Source of the DNA: Neocallimastix lanati (nom. inval.)
Taxonomy: Eukaryota > Neocallimastigomycota > Neocallimastigomycetes > Neocallimastigales > Neocallimastigaceae
Assembly: GCA_016946835.1 (NCBI GenBank)
Contig: JACVTC010000052.1
Span: forward strand, 947,501-985,000
Reading direction: 5' to 3'
DNA: 37,500 nt
Shown here: positions 24,766-34,187 of the stretch, piece by piece
Layout of the letters: each line of letters begins with the position of its first letter
How positions within the stretch are numbered: the stretch's first letter is position 1
Program-made: the position numbers and the translations under genes
The notes under the pieces: model-generated
Told to the model about the DNA's origin: nothing
What the model saw: only the letters and a program-made list of their open reading frames with translations
Databases searched by the model: none

Positions 24766-24948
24766 AATAATTAAAGGCTTATTCGTTTTTATACTGGTTC
24801 AAACTCCCAGTTATCTTTAATTACAAATAAAATATTATAATTAATTATCTAACTTATCACTATTAACTAAATCTAAATAGTAATTAAAGACTTATTCGTT
24901 TTTATCCTGGTCCAAATTCCCAGCTGCCTTTAATTAATACGAATAAAA
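24766..24948 (-). repeat. Paired ~65-bp direct repeats in the retrotransposon leader
   Basis: TTAAAGGCTTATTCGTTTTTA with CTGGTTCAAACTCCCAG (24772-24811) recurs as TTAAAGACTTATTCGTTTTTA with CTGGTCCAAATTCCCAG (24884-24923). Both copies keep complementary CTGG and CCAG, so each could form a small hairpin in the leader RNA, despite substitutions between them. A role in packaging or dimerisation is only a guess. Confidence 0.6.
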
Positions 24949-24966
24949 TAAAATATATATATATAT

Positions 24967-25009
<43 letters not shown>

Positions 25010-25137
25010 ACGCGTAATTATTAATTTTCAATTTATATTATATTTAAACTTAATAAGTTAATACACGAAAATAATTATAATAAAATATATCTCTTAATAA
25101 AACACTTATAAAAATAATACAACTATATTACTGCACA

Positions 25138-25155
25138 TCCCCGATATCTCCACCA
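25138..25155 (-). other. Primer binding site of the gypsy element
   Basis: Five bases inside the 5' LTR the element strand reads TGGTGGAGATATCGGGGA, starting with TGG as expected for pairing with a tRNA 3' CCA end. It is strikingly GC-rich for its surroundings. The priming tRNA cannot be named without the host tRNA set. Confidence 0.75.
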
Positions 25156-25160
25156 ATTTT

Positions 25161-25725
25161 TGATATATGGGTCTTTTATGTGCTATATTTTAATTATAAT
25201 AATATAGTTATATCTTTATTTAATTTATTATTACTTTTCCTAAAAACTAAAAACCCCCTTTTCTAAATTAATTTTATTAGAAATTGGTTATTATTAAGAA
25301 AATTACATTTTAAAATTATAAAATTTAATAATATGAAATATATTTTAAACATATAATATAAATTATATATATATATAAGAATACAATATCTATATTTAAA
25401 TAATAAATGTATATTATATGTAAAATATAAAATAAATATAAAATAATACATAATAATATATTATATAGTATAATAAGAATCCTATTAAAGTTAAATATAA
25501 GAATATTATTATATTTTAATATAATAATATATAATTATAAAATAAATATATAATTTAATATATTATTAAATAATATGTAATTTAATATATATTATAATAG
25601 TAATTATAATATAATAATGAATAATTAATAATATATTATAAAAATTATTATCAAAAGATATAAATTTAATATTTAATAATTATTAAATATACAAATATGT
25701 TACTACACATATTTGTTTTAGATCA
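25161..25725 (-). repeat. 5' LTR of the gypsy element
   Basis: 565 bp, TGATATATGGG to GTTTTAGATCA on the plus strand. Differences from the left LTR are a few substitutions and 1-3-base indels in AT runs. Confidence 0.93.
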
Positions 25726-26108
25726 TTTCTATATATCAATTATATTTATAATTAATAATAAATTTTATAGCATAAATCAATGTTTTAATTATATTCTTAT
25801 TATTTTATATTTATATTTATATAGTTATTAAATATTTCCTTAAATAATAATTATTAATAGTTTATTCTAATCACAAGAACAATTAATTAAATAGTTAATT
25901 ATAACTAAATAACATAAAAATAAAGCATTTCTCTGAATTAAGAGAAGGGCTGCAGTCGTCGTTGTTGTGTAAAAGTTATATTATGTTAAGTTAGTTTGTA
26001 ATTAAAAGTATAAGAAAGTTGTTAAATAGCCTTTTTAATTATATGTAGTTTTTATATAAAATTAAATAAATAAATAAATAATAAATTAATAAATTTAATA
26101 AATAAATC
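25726..26108. repeat. Right part of the tandem segment interrupted by the retrotransposon
   Basis: Starts with the second TTTC and continues AATTATATTTATAATTAATAA, TTTCTCTGAATTAAG and TTAATAAATAAATCCC, the same order as 26319-26728. It includes a short GC-richer bit (GGGCTGCAGTCGTCGTTG, 25948-25965) that the other copy lacks. No gene seen. Confidence 0.85.
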
Positions 26109-26152
26109 CCAAAAAAAGTACATCGAACTTTTGAGTTGTATATCAAAATATC

Positions 26153-26728
26153 TGATATAAAATGAAAATGAAATATTCAAACCTTAATTAGTATAAAATA
26201 ATTTTTATTATTCAAACCTTAATTAATATAAAATAGTTTTTATTATTCAAACATAAATTAATGTCATAAATCAAATTTAAATCTAATGATTTTATAACAA
26301 TTTCAATATGTGGCTTGATTTCTAAATATTAATTATACTTATAATTAATAATAAATTTCATAATACAAAGCAATGTTTTAATTATATTCTTATTATTTTA
26401 TATTTATATTTATATTTATATAGTTATTAGTGATTTCCTTAAATAATAATTATTAATATTTATAATACTTAATATAAAAATTCATTACATAGTTAATTTT
26501 AATCATAGGAACAACTAATTAAATAGTTGATTATAATTAAAATAGCATAAAAATAAAACATTTCTCTGAATTAAGGAAGTGCAATTGAGTGTTTAAGAAA
26601 GTTGTTAGATAGTTTTAAATGTGTAGCCAATTATAATTATTTGACTTGAATAAATTTATGTGAATCTTAATAATAAAATTAAATGAATAAGTAAATAATG
26701 CTTTTTTAAATTTAATAAATAAATCCCA
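26153..26728. repeat. Uninterrupted second copy of the tandem segment (empty-site paralogue)
   Basis: Contains the join GGCTTGATTTCTAAATATT without a retrotransposon, corresponding to 18242 joined to 25726. A ~46-bp internal duplication (TTATTATTCAAACCTTAATT) is specific to this copy. Confidence 0.85.
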
Positions 26729-27424
26729 ACAATAGTTATTATAAAATATGAATGTGGTCCATTTCGCCAATTTTTTTTTTTGAAATTTTAATAAGCCATC
26801 TATTTATTTGTGGCTTTTAAAATTATATTATTACGCCATAAAATTTAATATAATTTTAAGTAAAAAAGAAATAAATGTATAAATAAATAAGTAAATAAAT
26901 AAATAAATAAAAATTAAAAAGGTCAATAAAAAATAAAATATTTTTATATAATTTTTTTTTTTTGACAATCATGTTATAAGGAAAATGATAAATAATTATT
27001 TTCCTTATAACCTTATTTTTTATATTTTATTATTAATATTTATATTATATTTTTATATTTTATATTTTATTATTGATATTATATTTTTATATTTTTCTAT
27101 TAATATTATATTTTTATATTTTTATATTTTTATATTTTATTATTAATATCAATATAATATTTTTATATTTTATTATTAAAAAATTTTATTTTATAAATTT
27201 ATATTTAAATTAATATTATTTAAAATATTAATTTTTTATATTATAACTAAAACTTTAGTTGTTATTATAACATCTTAATAATAGAATTAAACCTTTTATT
27301 TTATATATAATTTATAAATAAATAAAATATTAAATAATAATAAAAATTACAAAATAATATTTTTATAAGACTTAAATTATAGCTGTAAATTGAAATTTCA
27401 AAAATTAAAATTTGTTGTTCACAT
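26729..27424. other. AT-rich DNA with one TTTCG-family remnant
   Basis: 26752-26850 has TGTGGTCCATTTCGCCAA, then GTGGC and TTACGCC, a worn relative of the foldback family. 26995-27185 is TATTTTTATATTTTATTATTAATAT-type repetition. No gene. Confidence 0.55.
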
Positions 27425-27955
27425 TTCAATTACTATTTATATATTACAGCAACCGTTTTGTAGAGATATATAAATAGGTTTTTTACACATATGAATTCAC
27501 ATGTCTATCCCATATTATATATATGGGCTTGTAAAGAACATATATACTTTGGTATATATATCTTATACTATATCAGTACGACGTCGGCGCTCCAAATTCC
27601 TAAGCAGAGGTAGCTCCAGTAGACATGTCTTGCCAAATAACATCCGTGTTATCCTATAGAAATTGAACTCGTAACCCTCACAGTATAGGCTATACAACTA
27701 CACTAGGATGCCATGGGTGATCAAATATAGAAATTAAATACGTGGCAATCCAATAATGGTAGGAGCGGAATTAATACTTACCTGAAATTATGCCATTATA
27801 ACCCCTTTACCCTTTTTCCAAACACTATCGGGAAAATTAGATCAAGAATAGATACCAGCAGGGGTTGGCCGGACACCAGATGATTATTAAGTCGCCACAT
27901 AACAACCAGTAGAAAGCCCAGTTCTACTTTATATGCTAAAAAATGCTATATATAT
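27425..27955. other. GC-richer island of unknown function
   Basis: About 500 bp, of which 27575-27930 has visibly mixed composition (e.g. ACGACGTCGGCGCTCC, GCAGGGGTTGGCCGGACACC) in DNA that is otherwise almost all A and T. Neither strand has a long open frame. On the minus strand there is a perfect donor (CAGGTAAGTA, about 27784-27775) and a pol III-like A/B box pair. On the plus strand a TATATAAATAGG sits at 27463-27474. It looks like a structured RNA gene, a SINE or the untranslated end of a larger element. It lies ~400 bp before the MULE transposase. Confidence 0.5.
27659..27705 (-). promoter_or_regulatory. Possible pol III A box and B box
   Basis: On the minus strand TAGTGTAGTTG (27705-27695) fits the tRNA A box TRGYNNARNNG, and GAGTTCAATTTC (27670-27659) resembles the B box GGTTCRANNCC, about 37 bp apart, a normal internal-promoter spacing. 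The sequence between and around does not fold as a tRNA, so a tRNA-derived SINE head or worn tRNA relic is more likely than a tRNA gene. Confidence 0.35.
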
Positions 27956-28346
27956 TTGTTGTTTTAAAAAGACTTAAAAGTTAATAATTTAATTAGATTA
28001 TAATATAAATAAAATAATTAATTAATTCATAAATTCTTTATTAGTATATATTAAAAAAAATAATTAATATTAATTTAGAATAAATAAATAATTAAATTTT
28101 TTTTATATACATTAAATAAATAATTTATTTTTAAATAATAAAAATTAAAATATTTTCATATATACTTTATGTATCTGTTTTTTTTTTTTAAAAAAATTAA
28201 AGAAAAAGAAATAATTAAAATACTTTTTATCTTTTAAAAAAAATTGAATATTTAATTGTTCAGAATTAATATTAAAAAATAATATTTAGATAATTAATAT
28301 AATAATTTAAAAGATATAATTAAAAACTATATATTAAATTTTATAA
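27956..28346. other. AT-rich 5' flank of the MULE transposase
   Basis: No coding signal. Terminal inverted repeats for the transposon were looked for and not found with confidence. Confidence 0.5.
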
Positions 28347-29772
28347 ATGGAAGAAAACATAACTATTTATATAAGTGAGTCTAATAAAGGAGAAGAACAA
28401 ATCATTATTAATAAACAATATAAATTTAATTTTTCACATTCAAGGAAAGATAATTCAAGAGTTTATAAATGTACCGAATATAAAAAAAATAATAAATGTA
28501 AATCTTTTATTATTTTAAATAATGAGAAAGAAATCTTAAAATATGAGAGTTTACATAATTATCCTGGAAAGGAATATAGTGTATCCCTATTTGTAATGAA
28601 ACATAAAATTAAAGATGAAATTAAAAAACATTCAAATCCTTTTGATATAAAACGAAAAAGACTATATAATGAAATTTCTAAAGAAATGGGATTTATATAT
28701 CCGTGTCCAGAATATATTTCAGTTAAAACTCTAATATTAAGAAGTATTAATAAAAAACTACCATCCAATGTAACAACTTTTAATGAAATTCCTAATGAAT
28801 CTGAATATTATAAAACTGAACGAAATGAAGATTTTATGATATTCAAAAATTCTGATTTAGTAATTTTTCAATCCCCTTTTCAAGCAAAATTATTTAAGAA
28901 ATATAATAATGATATATTTGTGGATGGTACTTTTTATATCGCACCTAAATTTAGTCAACAAGTGTTTATTACTAGAACTTACGTTAAAGAATTGAATAGT
29001 TTTTATACTACTTCTTATGCAATATTAAGAAATAAAAAGCAAAAAACATATAAAATGTTATTCAATAAATTAAAACAAAATTCTAATAATAATATTATAA
29101 CTGAACCAAAAAATGTACATTGCGATTTTGAAAAAGGCATATCCAAAGCAGTTAAAAAAATATTTCCTAATATAAATATTAAATACTGTATTTGGCATTA
29201 TAAAAATTTATTAGAAATTAAAAAAAATGAACTGTGCCGTAATGAAGTGAACGATGATGAAAAAATATTTAATTATTACAAAGGAATTTCAAACTTACCA
29301 TTTATCAACCCTGAATACATAATGGATATTTTTTCATTAATTAATTAAAACTAAATCCATTGAAAAAAATTCTTGTCAATTTTTAAAATTTTTAGAATAT
29401 TTTTATGAAACATATTTAATTGGTTACGATATGAAAAGTTGGAATTATTATAATAATATTGAACATATAACCAATAATGCTTCAGAATCACTCAATAATT
29501 CTTTAAATAAACTATTTCCAATGAAACCAAATTTTTATGAATTAATAAATAAATTAAAAGAACAGGAACATTTATCATATTATGATTACCAAATGAAAAT
29601 AAAAGGAATTTGGAGAATGAAAAAAAAAATAAAAACAAAAACTGATGAAATTAATATCTTAATTGAAAAATACAAAAATAAAGAAGCCAAGTTAATTAAT
29701 ATTAAATATGATAGAAGTGATCTTACTAAATTGTGGTTTGAATGTTTAACTAATTTAAATAATATTTTATAA
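28347..29772 (+). pseudogene. FLYWCH-MULE transposase, single frameshift
   Basis: Two frames, 28347-29348 (333 codons) and the continuation to 29772, join over a one-base shift in TTAATTAATTAA near 29337-29348; the second frame is open from there, before its first ATG at 29431. Residues 20-75 look like a FLYWCH-type zinc finger (YKCTEYKKNNKCKS, later LHNY). Residues about 185-300 are the MULE transposase core: NDIFVDGTFYIAP with the first Asp, VHCDFEKGISKAV with the second, and the family CxxH signature as CIWHYKNLL. The catalytic Glu is expected in NNASESLNNS in the second frame. The end is Lys-rich, then KLWFECLTNLNN. Apart from the shift it is complete, so loss of function is recent or the shift is an assembly error. 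Cut-and-paste DNA transposon. Confidence 0.88.
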
Positions 29773-30147
29773 ATATTATTTAATAATAAATAATTATGAA
29801 ATGACAGAGGAATTTCCAAAAGAAAAAATCATTAAAATTCTTTCATACAAAAACTTAATTAAATTTATTAATTAAAATTTTATAATTATTAAAAAGTTAA
29901 AATGTTTATATACTTGATAAAATTTATGTAGTTTAAATAAATATTCTATAATTTTATTATTATAATTTATTTTATTAATAATTGTTTAAATATTTTATTA
30001 ATATTTTTTTTAAAATAAATAATCCTATATTTTTATACTTTATTATTAATATCAATAATATATTTTTATATTTTTATATTTTATTATTAATGTTTATAAT
30101 TAATTTTATTAATAATTGTTTAAATATTTTATTAATTTTTATTTTTA
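29773..30147. other. AT-rich 3' flank of the MULE
   Basis: No gene. It grades into the 51-bp minisatellite that follows and may belong to the transposon end. Confidence 0.5.
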
Positions 30148-30655
30148 AATAAATAAATCTATATAATTGTTAAAGTATTTTATTCATATTTTTTTTAAAT
30201 AAATAAATCTATATAATTGTTAAAGTATTTTATTAATATTTTTTTTTAAATAAATAAATCTATATAATTGCTAAAGTATTTTATTAATAGTTGTTTAAAT
30301 ATTTTATTAATAGTTGTTTAAATAAATAAATCTATATAATTGTTAAAGTATTTTATTAATATTTTTTTTAAATAAATAAATCTATATAATTGCTAAAGTA
30401 TTTTATTAATAGTTGTTTATATATTTTATTAATTTTTTTTAAATAAATAAATCTATATAATTGTTAAAGTATTTTATTAATATTTTTTTTTAAATAAATA
30501 AATCTATATAATTGTTAAAGTATTTTATTAATATTTTTTTTAAATAAATAAATCTATATAATTGTTAAAGTATTTTATTAATATTTTTTTTTAAATAAAT
30601 AAATCTATATAATTGTTAAAGTATTTTATTAATATTTTTTTTTTTTTTTAAATAA
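30148..30655. repeat. ~51-bp minisatellite, nine copies
   Basis: Unit AAATAAATAAATCTATATAA, TTGTTAAAGTATTTTATTAA and a T run, with variants (TTGCTAAAG) and two longer spacers containing TAATAGTTGTTTA. Position next to the MULE suggests a subterminal repeat, but this is not proven. Confidence 0.9.
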
Positions 30656-31424
30656 ACCTTTTAATTGTTTGAATATTTTATTTTATTTTTTTTTTTTGTA
30701 AAAAAATATTTATTTTTATCTAACCATTATAATTTATTTAATTATTCACTTAATAAGTTTTAAGAAAAAAATTACAAATTAATAATACAACAAAATAGTA
30801 TCATATAACTATTAATTTAAAAAGCCTCAAAATTTGATATATCACGTGAAAAATTGGCGTTTTGGACGAGAGTGGTGCGTTTCGTAATGTGGCTTTAAAT
30901 ATTTTTACATAAAATTTCATTTCGGAATGTGGCTTACATTATTTTTTATAAATTTTTATTTATGAAAATAATATTTAAAAAATTAAAATAAAATGGCACA
31001 TATAATTTCTTTGAAAAAATAATTATTAAAAATATTTAAAATGTGATATATTTTAAAAAGAATGATAATTTACATTCGCCATATTCTGAAAATTTTTATT
31101 TATTTATTAATTTATTCATTTATTTATTTAATAATAATATTTAATATTATTTTTTTTTTATACTATTTTTTTTAGCTATAAAGTTTGTTTATTATATAGA
31201 AATATAATAATTTACATTTATTTAAAATACTGTAAAAATTATAATAAAATTCATGTTAACATATATATATGCTATATCATTTACTTTATTATATAATTTA
31301 TTTGTTGCTAAATTCAGTTTTTATATTAATTTCATATCAATATCTTATTTATTTTATTTTATCATATTATATATTATTATTTCACTGCATATTTATTTAT
31401 TTTACATTATTTTATTTTATTTCT
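30656..31424. other. AT-rich DNA with a TTTCG-family end
   Basis: 30862-30932 reads GAGAGTGGTGCGTTTCGTAATGTGGC, later TTTCATTTCGGAATGTGGCTTA, a two-unit version of the dispersed motif. The inverted counterpart at 34230-34256 (TCCGAAATGCAAC to GCTCCCC) could bound a ~3.4 kb composite element. No gene. Confidence 0.5.
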
Positions 31425-31840
31425 ATTGATACTTGCAATTTATTATTATTCACATATTTATTTTATTTTATTAGTACTTGTATTTTTATTATAATTCAAA
31501 TATTTATTTTATTTTATTAGTACTTGTATTTTTATTATAATTCAAATATTTATTTTATTTTATTAGTACTTGTATTTTTATTATAATTCAAATATTTATT
31601 TTATTTTATTAGTACTTGTATTTTTATTATAATTCAAATATTTATTTTATTTTATTAGTACTTGTATTTTTATTATAATTCAAATATTTATTTTATTTTA
31701 TTAGTACTTGTATTTTTATTATAATTCAAATATTTATTTTATTTTATTAGTACTTGTATTTTTATTATAATTCAAATATTTATTTTATTTTATTTTATTT
31801 TTATTAATACTTGTATTTTTATTATAATTCAAATAATTTT
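31425..31840. repeat. 46-bp minisatellite, about nine copies
   Basis: Unit TAGTACTTGTATTTTTATTA, TAATTCAAATATTTATTTTA, TTTTAT. Seven near-perfect copies start at 31472, 31518, 31564, 31610, 31656, 31702 and 31748, with a diverged copy on each side. It looks like a locked, diverged version of the pentanucleotide satellite core (GTACTT followed by AT-rich spacer and TTTTATTTTATT). Confidence 0.93.
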
Positions 31841-31854
31841 TTTATTTTATTATA

Positions 31855-32455
31855 TTTCATATTTATTTTGTTTTATTTTGTTTTATTTTATTTTATTTTA
31901 CTCAATCTGTACTTTATATTCATATTTTTACTATTTATTTTATTTTATTTTATTTTATTTTACTCAATCTGTACTTTATATTCATATTTTTACTATTTAT
32001 TTTATTTTATTTTATTTTATTTTATTTTATTTTATTTTATTTTATTCAATCTGTACTTTATATATATATTTATATTCTACTATTTATTTTATTTTATTTT
32101 ATTTTATTTTATTTTATTTTATTTTATTTTATTTTATTTTATTTTATTCAATCTGTACTTTATATATATATTTATATTCTACTATTTATTTTATTTTATT
32201 TTATTTTATTTTATTCAATCTGTACTTTATATATATATTTATATTCTACTATTTATTTTATTTTATTTTATTTTATTTTATTTTATTTTATTTTATTCAA
32301 TCTGTACTTTATATACATATTCTACTATTTATTTTATTTTATTTTATTTTATTCAATATGTACTTTATATTTATATTTCTACTATTTATTTTATTTTATT
32401 TTATATATTTGTACTTCTATATTATTATATTCTTTATTTTTTTTTATTTTATTTT
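31855..32455. repeat. TTTTA satellite with embedded cores (reverse orientation)
   Basis: (TTTTA)n blocks separated by TTCAATCTGTACTTTATAT and ATATTCTACTATT at about 31902, 31963, 32046, 32149, 32215, 32296 and 32353. This is the reverse complement of the 14.5-16.0 kb arrangement. The long apparent frames are ILFYF periodic translations of the repeat. Confidence 0.95.
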
Positions 32456-33257
32456 TAAATATTCATTTTAAAATTATTATTTCCTTTTTAATATTTTTTA
32501 TCAAATATTTTAATTAAAATTTATATTTTACAAAAATCTTTTTTACTCAGGAACATTATGTTTAACTTAATAGATTAATTGAAAATTTAATTATAAATAT
32601 TAAATTAAAATTTTTTCAAAGTAATACTAATATTAAAAATAACATTTTTAAACATAAATTACTATTAAATAATAAGTTATTTTAGATATTTATATTATAT
32701 TTATAAAAGGAAATAATTAATATTTTAAATTATTTCTATCAAGCACTCTTAAAAAACTTTACTATTTGTAAAAATAGTAAAGTTCTTTTTATTAGTTTAT
32801 TATATTTGTATAAGTATTATATTTTTATCATAATACATAAATATCATTATAAATATTTAAAATGTATATTTGAAATATTTATTAAAAATATGAAATATAC
32901 AATAAATATTTTTAAAAAATATAATAATTTAATATTTTGTTTATTTTATAAAATTTTTTTATTTATTTATTTATTTATTTACTACTATATAAAATAAAAA
33001 TAAGGCGAAATGCAATATATTCATATTTTTAATATTTTACAATACTAATATATAATAATAAAGACATCTTTTAATTTTATTTAATAAAGTAAAAAATATT
33101 TAAAATAAATTTATAAAAAAATTTTTTTTAAAAATTTTTTAAGCTAAACCAATCAATAAATATTAAATAAATTTCAATATTGAATTTCTTATTAAATAAA
33201 AAAATCTAATTATCAATTAATTGTAATTATGATATTGAAAGGATTTAATAATTATTT
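32456..33257. other. AT-rich DNA without a gene
   Basis: GGCGAAATGCAATAT at 33003 is a single motif of the dispersed TTTCG family, inverted. ACTTTACTATTT and AAATAGTAAAGT (32756-32783) make a 12-bp-stem hairpin. Nothing coding. Confidence 0.5.
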
Positions 33258-33385
33258 TTATTTGGATTTATTAAAATTAATGATTTCATTATTCAATCTA
33301 ATTAAACAATTAAACCAATTTTCGATGATATCATTTTTACTACATCCAATATTTTTTAATTCGGCTTCCATATTTTTATAATATG
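33258..33385 (-). pseudogene. C-terminal fossil of a second MULE transposase
   Basis: Forty-two minus-strand codons to TAA (33260-33258), including YYKNMEAELKNIG and ENWFNCLIRLNN. These line up with the end of the 28.3 kb transposase, YKNKEAKLINI and KLWFECLTNLNN, but are clearly diverged, so it derives from a different MULE copy. It stops where the copia fossil begins, suggesting one element inserted into the other. Confidence 0.55.
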
Positions 33386-33387
33386 AA

Positions 33388-34187
33388 TTGAGTGATATTG
33401 GTGAAATAGATTTCATAATAGAAATAAAATTTGTTAAATGTAATGATTATTATATATTACATCAATATCAAAATGTAGATATAATATTAGATGAATTTAA
33501 AATAGGAAATCATAATGAAATATCAAATATGATGTATTATAAAAATGAAAAGGTTAGTAAGAAAAAATTTAATCAAAAATTATATATGAAGGCAGTTGGA
33601 TGCTTATTATATCTTGCTAGACCAAATATAATGTTTGCTACTAGTAAAGCTTCTAGAAAGAATTAGAAACCTCTCTATGAAGATTGGTTTAACGTCTTGA
33701 AAATTTTTAGATATTTAAATAGGACAAAATATTATGGATTAAAGTTTACTAAAAATATTAATTCAAATACTTTTGTTGATGCTGAATTAGGTGGTGATGA
33801 AAGAACAAAAAAGGTCAACAACTGGTTTCTTAATTTTAATGGGTTCTGCACCGTTTTCAATAGCTGAGAGCGAGTATTATAGCCTTAACGAGTACGATCT
33901 TAAATGTTTATAGATTAAAAAATTTTTAAATGAATTAAATATTAATACTAGATGTATAACAATTTAAATCGATAATAAAGCTGTAATATATAATACTAAG
34001 AATGAAACAATTAATACCAAGTCAAGACATAAGACATATAGACTTAAAATATCACAAAATTAGAGAATTAGTAAAAGAAAATAAAATAGATTTATTGTAT
34101 AAAAAATCTAAATATAATCCAGCTGATAGACTAACTAAATATTTGAATGGTACTTTAACTAATAAATTTAGAAATACTTTATTTTAA
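33388..34187 (+). pseudogene. Ty1/copia polyprotein 3' end (RT end and RNase H), fossil
   Basis: Reads SDIGEIDFIIEIKFVKCNDY, then YMKAVGCLLYLARPNIMFAT, VLKIFRYLNRTKYYGLKF, VDAELGGDE, AESEYYSLNE, IDNKAVIYNT and IDLKYHKIRELVKENKIDLL: the end of reverse transcriptase and the RNase H domain in copia order. Interruptions: TAG at 33664-33666, a frameshift near 33812, an internal loss between GSAPFS and AESEYY, and further stops near 33912 and 33966. The RNase H residues Asp (VDAE), Glu (AESE) and Asp (IDNK) can be traced. No LTRs were recognised around it. Confidence 0.85.

Larger units (their letters stand above)
18243..25725 (-). mobile_element. Ty3/gypsy LTR retrotransposon, full length but disabled
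   Basis: About 7.5 kb in minus orientation: 5' LTR (25161-25725), primer binding site, ~660-bp leader, gag, pol (protease, reverse transcriptase, RNase H, integrase), 3' non-coding part with poly-T, 3' LTR (18243-18805). The order protease-RT-RNase H-integrase and the YLDD, GPY/F-type and HHCC features place it in Ty3/gypsy. Asn-rich linkers separate gag from protease and RNase H from integrase. Coding regions carry at least three frameshifts and three stops, several in homopolymers, though the two LTRs differ at only a handful of positions. Confidence 0.93.

Noticed and set aside
27630-27712. tRNA gene on the minus strand
   Set aside because: The A and B boxes are recognisable, but the anticodon and T stems do not pair, and the spacing to a possible acceptor strand is about ten bases too long.
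27774-27850. ATACTTACCTG resembling the 5' end of U1 snRNA, with GATCAAGAAT further on
   Set aside because: The order and spacing of U1 elements do not fit and no Sm site follows; the reverse reading, a 5' splice donor on the minus strand, explains it better.
31811-32471. Two overlapping frames of about 200 codons, and a 184-codon frame at 15486-16040
   Set aside because: They are periodic ILFYF translations of the TTTTA satellite, open in several frames at once; not genes.
33388-34187. Complete copia element
   Set aside because: Only the RT end and RNase H are visible; no gag, protease, integrase or LTRs were found nearby.
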